A DNA stretch of 64,000 nucleotides from Caulobacteraceae bacterium (GCA_019247715.1 JAFBAO010000051.1:43057-107056), one strand, 5' to 3'. Counted from the stretch's first letter, positions 9,216 to 18,195 are shown. The notes: generated from the sequence alone by a model not told the origin. Numbers and translations are program-made.

Positions 9216-9932
9216 CTACTCCGGCAGGGGGGCGTCGGCCCAGGGAACGCGCCGCGCGATGCGGATCGCCTCGGGGCTTATGTCGCAACCATAGCACAAA
9301 ACTTCAACACCGGCCGTCGCGGCCTGGGCGAGGCCCGCGGCGTAGGCCGGATCGAGGTCCGCGCAGGCGGCGAACCGGTCGCAGTCGGTGCGCTGGATCA
9401 CGAAGAGCTGCACCGCCCGCGCGCCCTTGGCGGCCTCCGCCGTCAGCTCCCTCAGGTGCTTGGCCGAGCGGGCGGCGACGCAGTCCGGGAACTCGGCGAG
9501 GGTCCCGGCTCGGCGCAGGTGGCAGTTCTTCACCTCGACGAAGCAGGGCGCCCGTCCCGGGGCGCTGAGCAGGAAATCGACCCGGCTCGCGGTCCCGAAC
9601 CTCACCTCCCGGCGATGCAGGGCGTAGCCCGCGAGCTCGGGGATGGCTTCCTCGGCGAGGGCTTCGGCGACCAGGCGGTTGGGCGCCAGGGTGTTGACGC
9701 CCACCAGGCCGCCGTCGGCCTCCACCAGCTCCAAGGTCCAGCCGAGCTTTCGCTTCGCGCCGTCCGCCGCGGAGACCCAGACCCGCATCCCCGGGGTGTT
9801 CAGCCCGAGCATGGCCCCTGGGTTCGGGCAGTGGGTCACCACCTCGCGCCCGTCCTCCAGGAGGACGTCGGCGAAGAAGCGCTTGTAGCGCTGGACGAGG
9901 CGCCCGCGCGCCATCGGTTGCGGCAGAAGCAT
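9216..9932 (-). CDS. sfsA: SfsA family protein (sugar fermentation stimulation protein homologue)
   Basis: A 238-aa protein with the SfsA hallmarks: [10 protein letters not shown] near the N-terminus, [32 protein letters not shown] and [17 protein letters not shown]. The family has an OB-fold plus a nuclease-like (PD-(D/E)xK) core; its biochemical role is not established. The ATG giving [12 protein letters not shown] was chosen because family members begin this way; ATG at codon 7 is the alternative. It is the first gene of a two-gene operon with map. Confidence 0.93.
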   Translation of the reverse strand: MLLPQPMARGRLVQRYKRFFADVLLEDGREVVTHCPNPGAMLGLNTPGMRVWVSAADGAKRKLGWTLELVEADGGLVGVNTLAPNRLVAEALAEEAIPELAGYALHRREVRFGTASRVDFLLSAPGRAPCFVEVKNCHLRRAGTLAEFPDCVAARSAKHLRELTAEAAKGARAVQLFVIQRTDCDRFAACADLDPAYAAGLAQAATAGVEVLCYGCDISPEAIRIARRVPWADAPLPE

Positions 9933-9980
9933 GGGCAGCCTATGCCGTCGAACATCCTCCTGCGTCCAGGCCCCGAGACC

Positions 9981-10742
9981 ATGGCAAGCACCGACCGCGT
10001 CACCGCCGCCGTCCTCATCATCGGCGACGAGATCCTGTCGGGGCGGACCCAGGACACCAACCTCAACTTCATCGCCAGGTACCTGACCACCTACGGCGTC
10101 GACCTGGCCGAGGCGCGGGTGGTGCCGGACGTCAAGGCCGAGATCATCGCCGGCCTCGATGCGCTGCGGACCCGCTACGACTATGTGATCACCACCGGCG
10201 GCATCGGCCCCACCCACGACGACATCACCGCCGACAGTGTCGCCGAGGCTTTCGGGCTGCCGCTGATCGAGCACCCCGAGATCCTGGAGATCATGACCCG
10301 CCGCTGGGGCGGCGCCGAGCTCACCCCGGCCCGGCGGCGGATGGCGCGGGTGCCGGAGGGCGGCACGCTGGTGAGGAACCAGGTCCAGGGCCCGCCGGGC
10401 TTCCAGATCGGCAACGTCTTCGTCCTGGCCGGCGTACCCACGGTGATGCGCGGGATGATGGACGACGTCGTTCCCCGCCTTCGCACCGGCGCGCCGGTGC
10501 TCTCGCGCACCGTGCGGGTGGACGGGGCGGGCGAGGGGGTGATAGCCGAGCCGCTGGAGCGGGTGGCCAAGGCTCATCCGGCGCTCTCCATCGGCAGCTA
10601 CCCTTTCTTCGGCCCCGAGGGCTACGGCTCCAACCTGGTGGTCCGCGGCCGCGAGACGGCCGAGGTGGAGGCCACCGCCGAGGAGCTGATCGCCGCCCTC
10701 AAGGGCCTCGGCGCCAAGTCGATCGCCCGGGTGGACGACTGA
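9981..10742 (+). CDS. CinA-type competence/damage-inducible protein A (molybdopterin-binding domain)
   Basis: A 253-aa protein consisting of one MoaB/MogA-like molybdopterin-binding domain. It begins [21 protein letters not shown] and carries the ligand loop [15 protein letters not shown] near residue 70. It lacks the C-terminal nicotinamide-mononucleotide amidase domain of full-length CinA, as is common in alphaproteobacteria, where the short form stands alone. An in-frame ATG 13 codons upstream is possible, but the downstream ATG fits the family's N-terminus better. It is divergent from sfsA. The real substrate is unknown. Confidence 0.9.
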   Translation: MASTDRVTAAVLIIGDEILSGRTQDTNLNFIARYLTTYGVDLAEARVVPDVKAEIIAGLDALRTRYDYVITTGGIGPTHDDITADSVAEAFGLPLIEHPEILEIMTRRWGGAELTPARRRMARVPEGGTLVRNQVQGPPGFQIGNVFVLAGVPTVMRGMMDDVVPRLRTGAPVLSRTVRVDGAGEGVIAEPLERVAKAHPALSIGSYPFFGPEGYGSNLVVRGRETAEVEATAEELIAALKGLGAKSIARVDD

Positions 10743-10790
10743 CGCCCTTCCGGGCGCCGGCGAGCCGGGCTATGGCGCCTTCGCGCCTGT

Positions 10791-10877
10791 GCGGGCGTGG
10801 CGGAAGAGGTAGACGCAGCGGACTTAAAATCCGCTGGGGGTAACCCCGTGCCGGTTCGATCCCGGCCGCCCGCACCA
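10791..10877 (+). tRNA. tRNA-Leu (anticodon UAA)
   Basis: The acceptor arms GCGGGCG and CGCCCGC pair perfectly and are followed by the discriminator A and an encoded CCA. The anticodon stem GCGGA/TCCGC encloses the loop CTTAAAA, giving anticodon TAA at 10825-10827. The T arm reads CCGGTTCGATCCCGG. The long variable arm (GGGGGTAACCCC) marks a class II tRNA, consistent with leucine. It lies 48 bp after the cinA-type gene. Confidence 0.96.
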
Positions 10878-11040
10878 CTCCCGGAAGGGCTAGGACCGCG
10901 CAGGCGGTCTCGTTACGGCCTCAGTCGCGGTCAATCCTTGAGCAGGAGCGCCGGGCTGCGCGTGCGGCGGCCGGACCTTAATTGACTTGCGCCGTCTTCC
11001 GGCGCTCCAGCGGAAATCCATCTGGAGGGCGGAGAGAGAG

Positions 11041-11208
11041 ATGGCGTGGGAAAAGGAGCTTCCGCCTCGTGCGGGAGATCAGGCGGTTCGCTTCGCCGTT
11101 GCGGATCGCGTCACCTGCGCGGTCTGCGGCCGGCCGGCGCGCTCGACCCGGGAACGCGAGGCGCGCAAGTGCGCCTATCACCTCGACGTCTTCAAGACGC
11201 CGCCCTGA
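11041..11208 (+). CDS. Small zinc-ribbon-like protein, unknown function
   Basis: A 55-aa protein beginning MAWEKELPPRAGDQAVRF, preceded by a purine-rich GGAGGGCGGAGAGAGAG stretch that serves as ribosome binding site. It carries a Cys-x2-Cys-x14-Cys-x2-His pattern (CAVC ... CAYH) that looks like a minimal zinc site. No family name is recognised. A longer frame begins 18 codons upstream, but the strong SD decides for this ATG. It stands alone between the tRNA gene and a convergent frameshifted gene. Confidence 0.6.
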   Translation: MAWEKELPPRAGDQAVRFAVADRVTCAVCGRPARSTREREARKCAYHLDVFKTPP

Positions 11209-11261
11209 GGGGCGCCGGACGTGCGCAATGATCGCTCCGCGCTCGGCCTCGCCGCACGGGT

Positions 11262-11778
11262 CTACCTGCCGGCGCCGAGCGCCGTGGCGGCGGTTTGCGG
11301 TCTGACGAAGACCACCATCCGCGCCGCCAGCCCCTCGTCGTCGACCGTTGAAGTGGTCGATGGCCGCCAGACGATAAGGCTCGGAGGCGTCCGCGCGGCT
11401 TGCCAGCTCCATGACGCACTGGCGCCCGACGGCCATGAAGCTCAGGGGAATGATCTGGGGCCGCGTCCGGCCGAGGAAGCTCGAATAGAAGGCGCCGATC
11501 GCGGCGCGGCCGCGCAGCGTCTGCCCGTTCGGGGCGACGAAGACGGCGGCGGGAGCGAAGGCGTCGGCGACGTGATCGTACTCGCCCGCCTGGATGGGCT
11601 TTACGTAGGCGTCAGCGACCTGGCAGGCGGTTCCGGGCTCCGGCTCGGCGGCGCTGGGAGGGGTCTGGAAGACATCCCCCTCGATCGGGATGACAGCGCC
11701 GGCCGCCAGGGCCGAGCACGGCGCGCCGCCGAGGCTCAAGGTCAGGGCGGCCCAGACCGCCGTGGATGCCGACCGCAT
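11262..11778 (-). pseudogene. SnoaL/NTF2-like secreted protein, frameshifted
   Basis: Reading leftwards, the frame codes a signal peptide (MRSASTAVWAALTLSLGGAP..ALAAG) and a SnoaL/NTF2-like domain (ADAYVKPIQAGEYDHVADAF, GQTLRGRAAIGAFYSSFLGR). After RLAAIDHF it turns into Arg-rich nonsense. Skipping one base near nt 11350 restores a sensible end, TVDDEGLAARMVVFVRPQ followed by TAATALGAGR and a TAG at 11262-11264. The joined product would be 171 aa, a normal size for the family. One extra base, T on the + strand in GACCGTTGAAG, explains the break. It may be a real pseudogene or a sequencing error. Without correction, the frame runs on to 10978. Confidence 0.75.
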
Positions 11779-11815
11779 GGGCTGCGCCCTCCTTTTGCCT
11801 CCCGCGGACCTCAGT

Positions 11816-12925
11816 CTAGCCGGCCGGGCCGGCGCGTCTACCAGCCGCCTGGTGCGGGGCGCCCACCACGGCGGGGCCCTGTGGCGGCGGGAGCTTGAGG
11901 CGGCCCGGCAGGCGCCGCACGGCGGCGGTGAGCGGACGCTCGAGGAAGATATAGAGCAGCCAGCCCGCGGCGGCCGAGGCGATCACCGTGGCCGCCACCC
12001 GGAGGGCCGTGGGCCCCTCGGGGAGCACGCGATAGCCCAGCGCCACGACGAAGACATGGAAGAGGTAGATCGAATAGGAGCCGTCGCCGACCGCCTTGGG
12101 GACGCGCCAGAGCCGCACGAAGCCCGCGCCCTCCAGCATCAGCGCGCCCGAGACCAGGGCGAGGGCTGGCAAGCCCCAGTAGAGCGTCCGCAGCGGACCC
12201 TCGCCGACCCCGAGCACCTGCTCGAGGGCGAAGGCCGCAAGGCCCAGCAGCGCCAGCGCCAGGCCCAGCGGCGCGCTGCGGGGCAGCGAGCCCGCCGTCC
12301 AGAGCCGGCCGAGCCAGACGCCCGCCAGGAACTCCGCGAGCATGAGGCTCGTGTAGACGGCCGCGGCCGGGCCGCTCGGCTTGGCCAGCAGGCCCGCGGT
12401 GATCAGCAGCGCGATGAGGCCCGAGAAGATCACGAGCCGCCGACGGCGTGGCGCGATCAGGCTGGCGGCGAAGAGGGCGTAGAAGAACATCTCGTAGTCG
12501 AGCGTCCAACCCTGGATCAGCACGGGCGAGGGCTTGCCCCAGGCGTCTTGGAAGGGGATGAACAGGAGCGAGCGGACGATGTCGGCGGGGGAGAACCCGG
12601 GCATCCAGAGGAAGTGCGGCCGCAACGTCGCGACCGCCACCACCAGCAGGGTGGCGACCCAGTAGGGCGGCGCCACCCGCGCCAGCCTTCGCCAGATGAA
12701 GCTGGTGGGGCTGCTCTCGCCGCTCTCGGTCAGGGTCCACATGATGAAGCCGCTGATGACGAAGAACACGTCGACGCCGGCTGCGCCCACCGGGAACTTC
12801 GCGGGCGTCGCCTCCAGGGAATGGAAGACGACCACGGCCAGGGCGGCGGCGGCGCGCAGGTACTGAACGGAAACGATCTCAGGAAGTCGGCGCTGCGGCT
12901 GCGCCCCTTCAGGAGCGGCGGACAT
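11816..12925 (-). CDS. Acyltransferase 3 family protein (ExoZ/OafA-like)
   Basis: About 369 aa from the chosen ATG (MSAAPEGAQPQRRLPEI), with about ten hydrophobic segments. The family's hallmarks are present: IVSVQYLRAAAALAVVVFHS near the start, with the catalytic His in VVFHS; GVDVFFVISGFIMW; the FIWRRLARVAPPYW block; and SIYLFHVFVVALGYR near the end. It lacks the SGNH tail seen in the gene at the left edge. It probably acetylates or succinylates a surface glycan at the inner membrane. An upstream in-frame ATG at 13009 would add 28 Arg/Pro-rich residues. It is divergent from the methyltransferase gene. Confidence 0.88.
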   Translation of the reverse strand: MSAAPEGAQPQRRLPEIVSVQYLRAAAALAVVVFHSLEATPAKFPVGAAGVDVFFVISGFIMWTLTESGESSPTSFIWRRLARVAPPYWVATLLVVAVATLRPHFLWMPGFSPADIVRSLLFIPFQDAWGKPSPVLIQGWTLDYEMFFYALFAASLIAPRRRRLVIFSGLIALLITAGLLAKPSGPAAAVYTSLMLAEFLAGVWLGRLWTAGSLPRSAPLGLALALLGLAAFALEQVLGVGEGPLRTLYWGLPALALVSGALMLEGAGFVRLWRVPKAVGDGSYSIYLFHVFVVALGYRVLPEGPTALRVAATVIASAAAGWLLYIFLERPLTAAVRRLPGRLKLPPPQGPAVVGAPHQAAGRRAGPAG

Positions 12926-13203
12926 CGACGCCTTGCGCCTCGCGGGAGGGCGCAGCGACCCGTTCCCGAGGGTGGAGGGCTTGGATTGGAGACGGGGCGG
13001 GGCGGCCATCGGCGAAGCGGCCGCGCAGAGCCTTGGAGCCCATGTGCATCGCTGGCGGCGTCTCCGTCCCTTTTATGACGGATTTCTAACGGCCAAGCCG
13101 CCGCAACGGTTGCACGCCCCGGCGAGGGCCGCGGCAACGCTCCGCGCCGTTCGCGCGTTCCGGCCTCGGCCGGTGGTGCGGCCGCAGCGGAGTCATCAGC
13201 CGT

Positions 13204-14142
13204 ATGGGCGCCTTCCGTCGCGTGCGTATTCCCTGGAAGGCGAAGGCGGCCGCCTTCCGGATGCTGGGCGCCATGCCGGCGGGCGCCGAGCTCTACTACC
13301 TGCTTCAGCGCTACGTCACCAAGACGATCCCGCGGAACCTTTCGCAGACGCGCGGTGGTGAGAACGCCTATCTGCACCACATCCGGGCTATGGCTGAACG
13401 CCACCCGGATCTCTCCGGCGTTCGCCTGCTGGATATCGGCGGCGGCTGGGACCTCTACAGCAACCTTCTGTACTACGCCTTCGGGGTCGACCAGCAGATC
13501 GTGGTGGACGTCAATCGCTGGTCGAAGGCGTCCCTCGTCAACGACATCATCGACCAGCTCCGGGCCGCGCCGCCGCCCGGAGCCGTTCGAACGCCGAGCC
13601 AGCCGGTCCGCAAGGATCGGTTCGAGGACGACCTCCAGGAGCAATACGGGATCAGCTACCGTGCTCCCTGCGCCGTCGAGACCCTGGAGCTGCCGGCCAA
13701 CACCATCGACGTCGTCACGTCATCGAGCGTGCTGGAGCATGTTCCGGCCGGAGAGATTGCGGGTCTGCTCCGGGCTTGCGTCAAGCCGTTGCGCCCCGGC
13801 GGGATCATGAGCCACGTCGTGGATTTTTCGGACCACTACTCCCACTCGGATGGTTCGATCTCCAACTTCAACTACTGCACCATGTCCGCCGAGGAGTGGA
13901 GCAAGTACAATCCCGGCATCCATTTCCAGAACCGGCTCAGGCATGCGGATTATCTGAAGCTGTTCCATGATGCGGGGCTCAGTGTGCTTAAGGATTCCTA
14001 TTGGAGCGAGCCCCGCACGGCGATCGCGCAAATCAGGCTGCACGATGATTTCCGGCGTTACGACGCCGACGATCTGCTGATCCTGGGCTCGCACTTCGTG
14101 CTGGCGCCCGGGCAGGCCAAGCCGAACGGACGCGCCCGGTAG
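13204..14142 (+). CDS. SAM-dependent methyltransferase
   Basis: A 312-aa protein with a class I methyltransferase core: motif I is VRLLDIGGGWDLYS (about residue 74), an acidic strand end is VVDVNRW, and motif IV-V is TIDVVTSSSVLEHVP followed by LRPGGIMSHVVDFSDHYSH. The residues YLLQRYVTKTIPRN before the fold are of the type seen in methyltransferases of glycan clusters. It lies between an ExoZ-like acyltransferase and a family-2 glycosyltransferase, so a role in modifying a surface sugar or lipid-linked glycan is plausible. The substrate is inferred from position only. Confidence 0.83.
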   Translation: MGAFRRVRIPWKAKAAAFRMLGAMPAGAELYYLLQRYVTKTIPRNLSQTRGGENAYLHHIRAMAERHPDLSGVRLLDIGGGWDLYSNLLYYAFGVDQQIVVDVNRWSKASLVNDIIDQLRAAPPPGAVRTPSQPVRKDRFEDDLQEQYGISYRAPCAVETLELPANTIDVVTSSSVLEHVPAGEIAGLLRACVKPLRPGGIMSHVVDFSDHYSHSDGSISNFNYCTMSAEEWSKYNPGIHFQNRLRHADYLKLFHDAGLSVLKDSYWSEPRTAIAQIRLHDDFRRYDADDLLILGSHFVLAPGQAKPNGRAR

Positions 14143-14234
14143 GCGGAGGCCGGCGCCTGGGCCGGAATGCAACGCATGGCGCCGGACAGCGTTGGGCGAG
14201 GCATGGGTCACCGGATTGCGGGCGGGTGCGGGTC

Positions 14235-15188
14235 ATGAGCAACCCTGCGGGCAAGAGTCGCTCGGTGGCGGTGATCATCCCGGCTTTTAACGCCCAGCAG
14301 ACGATCGCGGCGGCGGTGCGCTCGGCGCTGCGCGAGCCGGAAGCGCGCGAGGTCGTGGTCGTCGACGACGGATCGGACGACGACAGCGCCAAGCTCGCCG
14401 CCGGCTGCGACGACGGCTCCGGCCGGCTGCGCGTGATCCGGCAGGCCAACCGGGGGCCGTCCGCCGCCTTCAACCGAGGCGTAGAGGCCTCCAGGGCCGA
14501 TTACGTTTGCCGGCTGGACGCCGACGATCTTTTCTGGCCTGGCCGTTTCGAGGCGATCTTCGCCCTGGCGAGCGGGGCCTGGGATTTCGCCGCCGACAAG
14601 CTCCTCGTCACCCACGAGCTCGACGGCGCGGGGCCCTGCCGCCCCTGGGTCGGGGAGGGGGTGACAGGTCGCTTGAGTTTCGCGGCCTTCGTCTCGGGCA
14701 ACATCGGCGATCCGCGCCACGCCCGCACCGAGCTCGGCTTCCTGAAGCCGCTGGTCAGCAGAGCGTTCCTCGAGCGGACCGGACTGCGGCAGAACGAGCA
14801 GGTGCGCTATGGGGAAGACTTTCTTTTCTACGCGGGCGCCCTGGCGCTTGGGGCCCGGTTCGAGATCGTCGATCACTTCGGCTATGTGGCCCTCGCCCAC
14901 CAGGGCTCGCTCAGCTTTCGGCACACCGCCGAGGATCTTCGCCGCCTCCTGGCGGCTGAGCGTCAGCTCGCCCAGCAGCCGCTGGCGTCGCCGGATCGTC
15001 GGGCGCTCGCCCGCCACGTCCGCCACGTCCAGGACAAGCTCCAGTACCGGCTGGCGCTCGAGGCCAAGCAGCGCGGCGACCTCCTCGGCGTCGCGCGGCT
15101 GGCTGCCGGCGATCCCCATGCGCTCGGCCACATGATCGCCCAGACGCTGCGGGCGCGGCTGGACAGGGCCTGCGCGAGCCCGCAATGA
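14235..15188 (+). CDS. Glycosyltransferase family 2
   Basis: A 317-aa GT-A enzyme. It begins VAVIIPAFNAQQTIAAAV (nucleotide-sugar binding strand), followed by EVVVVDDGSDDDS and the DxD-like metal site CRLDADDLFW (about residue 92). The later GEDFLFYAGAL is the ED motif holding the catalytic base. The ATG giving MSNPAGK was preferred over a GTG three codons earlier. The last four bases overlap the start of the DUF72 gene (ATGA). It probably adds a sugar to an exported glycan. Confidence 0.88.
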   Translation: MSNPAGKSRSVAVIIPAFNAQQTIAAAVRSALREPEAREVVVVDDGSDDDSAKLAAGCDDGSGRLRVIRQANRGPSAAFNRGVEASRADYVCRLDADDLFWPGRFEAIFALASGAWDFAADKLLVTHELDGAGPCRPWVGEGVTGRLSFAAFVSGNIGDPRHARTELGFLKPLVSRAFLERTGLRQNEQVRYGEDFLFYAGALALGARFEIVDHFGYVALAHQGSLSFRHTAEDLRRLLAAERQLAQQPLASPDRRALARHVRHVQDKLQYRLALEAKQRGDLLGVARLAAGDPHALGHMIAQTLRARLDRACASPQ

Positions 15189-16108
15189 GCCGCCGATCTT
15201 TGGCGGCGCCTAGCGGGACGGGCGCCGGCGAGGGCGCAGACGAGCGCGAAGGCCGCGTCCGGGTGGGGACCTCCGGCTGGGCCTACCCGCACTGGCGGGG
15301 CCGTTTCTATCCAGACGCGCTTCCGGCCAGCCAGCAGCTCGCGTACTACGCCGCCCGGTTCGACACCGTGGAGATCAACGGCTCGTTCTACCGGCTGCCC
15401 ACCGAGGCCGCCGCCCAGGGGTGGGCGGCCAGGACGCCGGCCGGATTCGTGTTCGCCTGGAAGGCCTCGCGCTACATCACCCAGGCCAAGAAGCTGAAGG
15501 AGCCCGAGGCGCCGCTGGCCCTGGCGTTCGGGCGGATGTCGCCGTTGCGTGACAAGCTCGGGCCGGCGCTCTTTCAGTTGCCGCCGGGGTTCAAGCTCAA
15601 CCGCGACCGGTTGGCCGCGTTCCTGGCGCGCTTGCCGAAGGGGCGGCGCTGCGTGGCGGAGTTCCGCCATCCGAGCTGGTACGACGAGCAGACCTTCGAG
15701 CTGCTCGCCGCTCACGACGTCGCCCTCTGCGTGTCGGACCATCACGACGCTCCGGCGCCGTGGGTGGCGACCGCCAGCTTCGCCTATGTCCGCGGTCACG
15801 GTCCGGGCGGCTGCTACGTCGGCCGCTACGCCGGCGCGGAGCTCGACCGCTGGGCCCGGCGGATCGCCGAGTGGCGCTCGGCGGGCCGCGACGTCTACGC
15901 CTACTTCGACAACGACACCGAGGGCGCGGCGCCGCTGGACGCCCAGGCGCTGAAGCTGAGGCTCGGGCTGGCCGGAGGCGGCGGCGAGGACTTTGCTGTG
16001 AAGAACTGTCGCAGGACGCCCATTGCCTCGATTGCGCCGAAAACCCGCCGCCTTGCCGCCCGGCTTGGCCGTGCACCATCGACGAATCGATTGGAGGGAG
16101 GCGGATGA
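15185..16108 (+). CDS. DUF72 (YecE-like) domain protein
   Basis: A 307-aa protein with the DUF72 TIM-barrel signatures: VRVGTSGWAYPHWRGRFYP, FDTVEINGSFYRLP, FAWKASRYITQAKKL, VAEFRHPSWY and YAYFDNDTEGAAPLDA. The catalytic activity of the family is unknown. The usual domain ends near residue 262 (LKLRLGL). Another 45 basic residues follow, without recognisable features, so this C-terminal tail is unusual. The start overlaps the glycosyltransferase stop and the end overlaps the next start by 4 bp, so the three genes are translationally coupled. Confidence 0.9.
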   Translation: MSRRSLAAPSGTGAGEGADEREGRVRVGTSGWAYPHWRGRFYPDALPASQQLAYYAARFDTVEINGSFYRLPTEAAAQGWAARTPAGFVFAWKASRYITQAKKLKEPEAPLALAFGRMSPLRDKLGPALFQLPPGFKLNRDRLAAFLARLPKGRRCVAEFRHPSWYDEQTFELLAAHDVALCVSDHHDAPAPWVATASFAYVRGHGPGGCYVGRYAGAELDRWARRIAEWRSAGRDVYAYFDNDTEGAAPLDAQALKLRLGLAGGGGEDFAVKNCRRTPIASIAPKTRRLAARLGRAPSTNRLEGGG

Positions 16109-16557
16109 ACGACCATCTCGACATCAAGGGCGCATCCGGCGCCACCTACAGATTCATGCGGTTCAAGGAGGGGCGCCCGCTGTCGCCCGCTGGCGGCAAC
16201 TTCCTCTTCGGGCGCTACACGGGCTCGAGGTTCGAGTTGCTCTATGCGGGCGAGGTCCAGAACCTCTTGAAGGACGCCCGGAGCAAATGGCAGGAGGCGG
16301 TGGAGCGCTATCAGGCGAGCACGCTCTTCACCCGCCTCAACATTTCCGAGCGGGTGCGGCAGGTGGAGCATGACGACATCGTCAAGGCCCACGAGCCGCC
16401 GATGAACGAAGATCCGGAAGCGCCGGCGCACACCGCGGCGAACCTCACCACCCTGGTGGTCGCCGACGCGCCGCGCGTACCGCTTCTCGCCCGCCGCGAA
16501 GGCGCCGAAGCCACCGCGCCCCGTCCGGAACTTGTGAGCGTGCGCAGGGCAGGCTGA
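16105..16557 (+). CDS. Conserved hypothetical protein, possible GIY-YIG-like fold
   Basis: A 150-aa protein starting MNDHLDIKGASGATYRF, with a strong SD (GGAGGGAGG) inside the preceding gene and a 4-bp ATGA overlap. The order GNFLFGRYTG, ELLYAGEVQNL, TLFTRLNISERVRQVEHDDI and AHEPPMNE resembles degenerate GIY-YIG-fold proteins (Y..GE, an Arg helix, an E..DI helix and PPxN). The canonical GIY and YIG tripeptides are absent, so nuclease activity is doubtful. The C-terminal 40 residues look disordered. Function unknown; the fold is an inference. Confidence 0.68.
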   Translation: MNDHLDIKGASGATYRFMRFKEGRPLSPAGGNFLFGRYTGSRFELLYAGEVQNLLKDARSKWQEAVERYQASTLFTRLNISERVRQVEHDDIVKAHEPPMNEDPEAPAHTAANLTTLVVADAPRVPLLARREGAEATAPRPELVSVRRAG

Positions 16558-16656
16558 GGTAGGGATCGCGTTGGGCTGGCCGGCGCGCCCGGCCTGAAAC
16601 ACGCCCGCCTCGGCTCGGAAGCCGAGACGGAAGGGATGCAGAAAAGAGAGGTCGGG

Positions 16657-16690
16657 GCGGCGCTCCAGATTGCAAGGTCTGGAGCGCCGC
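16657..16690 (-). terminator. Hairpin terminator after the porin gene
   Basis: A perfect 13-bp inverted repeat (GCGGCGCTCCAGA paired with its complement) with an 8-nt loop lies 16 bp beyond the porin stop. On the minus strand the stem is soon followed by a pyrimidine-rich CTCTCTTTTC run. This looks like an intrinsic terminator for the porin transcript. A second, smaller hairpin (7-bp stem CTCGGCT, loop CGGA) at 16609-16626 may serve the convergent gene. Confidence 0.6.
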
Positions 16691-16706
16691 GCCTCGCTTG
16701 AGGACG

Positions 16707-17903
16707 TTAGAACAGGAAGCCCGTCTCCAGCAGCAGACGGTACTCGCTCGACTTGTCGGCGTTGGCGCCGAAGCCCGAGAAGCCTTTGGCGTAGTGGCTG
16801 AGCCCGACGTAGGAGAACTCCGGCCGGGCGAAGAACACGCCGTGCTGATAGGTGGGCGTCAGCGTCACGGAATAGGCGCTGCTGCCCGGCCCGAAGCCCA
16901 GCAGGTCGGCCGCGCCGCTCTCGGACTCGTATTCGAAGCGTCCGGCGAGGCTCCAGTCGGAGTTGAAGCTGTATTTGGCCAGGATCGCCCCCGCCCAGAT
17001 CTGGCCGTGGACCGAGCCGACCGTGGCGTTGTCCGGGGTGGTCTGGAACTGGAAGTAGGGCTGGATCATCCAGGGACCCTGGGTGTGGGTGTAGATCAGG
17101 TTGTAGACCTGACCGTTGGCCAGCGAGCCCACGACCCTTGTCTTGCCGGCGTTGCCTTCGGCGGCGAAGGTGAGGCTGTTGGAGCTGTTGAACGTATAGG
17201 TGATCAAGCCCGAAACGTTCGAATAGGCGTTGGTGTAGTAGCCGTCGGTCACCGCCACCGACATCGCCCAGGGACCGAAGGTCCCGTTCACCTGGACGCC
17301 CTTGCTGACCAGCGGCTCGGTGTTCCAGAGCAGGCCGCGCTCGACGTTGACGTTCTGGAAGGTCCAGCCGAGCTCGGCGCCGATCAGGGTGGGCAGCGCG
17401 CCCGCCTGGATGCTGAAGTTGGCGTTGGGAACCAGCTTCACGTAGCCCTGCGGCAGATAGCCGAAGGTGTTCGGGGTGACGTTGCTGGCGTAGCCGTAGG
17501 GAACCCCGAGGGTCGGAAACGAGTAGGCGCCCGCCTGGAAGTAGAACTGCACAGGGCCGTCGGACTTGTTGACGATGATCTGGGCGTTGGTGATGTCGAA
17601 GAAGGCGCTGCGGTCCTTCAGGAAGCCCACCGGCTGAGACGGCGACTGAAACATGGCCATGCCGCTGATCACGCCGTCGACGTTGATGTTGCCGAGCGGC
17701 CCGGCGTCGAAGGTGGGCGGATGCGGATTGGCCGAAAGCGTCGCGCCCATCGCCGGCGCGGCCATCGGCGTGGCGGCTGGCGCCGCAGGTGCGGCGGCGG
17801 CCGGGGCTGCGCCGGCGGGCGCCTCGTCGGCGGCGGCGAGGCCGCCCCAGGCGAGGCCGAGCGAGGCGACGCTCGCGCAAAGAACCAGTCTCAACTTGCT
17901 CAT
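16707..17903 (-). CDS. Outer-membrane beta-barrel porin (Bbp2/OmpL-like)
   Basis: A 398-aa protein with a Sec signal peptide (MSKLRLVLCASVASLGLAWG..AAADE), an Ala/Pro-rich linker of about 45 residues and a barrel region of alternating strands rich in Tyr, Phe, Asn and Ser. It starts with INVDGVISGMAMFQSP and ends ...YRLLLETGFLF with a C-terminal Phe, as required for BAM recognition. This fits the putative beta-barrel porin-2 family. The ATG at 17903 has AGGGGATATCG before it; the upstream in-frame extension is not coding-like. A terminator hairpin follows. The transported solute is unknown. Confidence 0.87.
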   Translation of the reverse strand: MSKLRLVLCASVASLGLAWGGLAAADEAPAGAAPAAAAPAAPAATPMAAPAMGATLSANPHPPTFDAGPLGNINVDGVISGMAMFQSPSQPVGFLKDRSAFFDITNAQIIVNKSDGPVQFYFQAGAYSFPTLGVPYGYASNVTPNTFGYLPQGYVKLVPNANFSIQAGALPTLIGAELGWTFQNVNVERGLLWNTEPLVSKGVQVNGTFGPWAMSVAVTDGYYTNAYSNVSGLITYTFNSSNSLTFAAEGNAGKTRVVGSLANGQVYNLIYTHTQGPWMIQPYFQFQTTPDNATVGSVHGQIWAGAILAKYSFNSDWSLAGRFEYESESGAADLLGFGPGSSAYSVTLTPTYQHGVFFARPEFSYVGLSHYAKGFSGFGANADKSSEYRLLLETGFLF

Positions 17904-18195
17904 CGATATCCCCTGTTTTGAACTTTCCGCCGCTATCCCTCCGGCGGCCCCGCAGGTGTTCCCGTTCGGGGAGAGGCAATTGGCGAACGTCGCCGCCAAC
18001 GCCCATTGCAAAGCCATCGTGGCCGTGGGTTTTGAGGAGCTTGGGCGGAATTTTGTGCGCCGCACCCGTGCGACTGTCTAATTTTTGGGCGCCTCGTGGT
18101 GACCAAAAAATACTCAGTGGTTTTGCCGCCGAGGACGTAAAAAATCCATTCCGAAGGCGACGCTCGCCCGCAAAGGAAAGCTAAGCCTCGCCGGC

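Noticed and set aside
10978..11778. 266-residue reading of the SnoaL-like gene
   Set aside because: Residues after about 144 are Arg-rich and unlike the family; the other frame continues the protein properly, so a frameshift is the better explanation.
17904..18195. AT-richer stretch upstream of the porin as a transferred island
   Set aside because: It is only about 290 bp, carries no gene, and is best seen as the promoter region shared by the porin and the end of the SDR gene.
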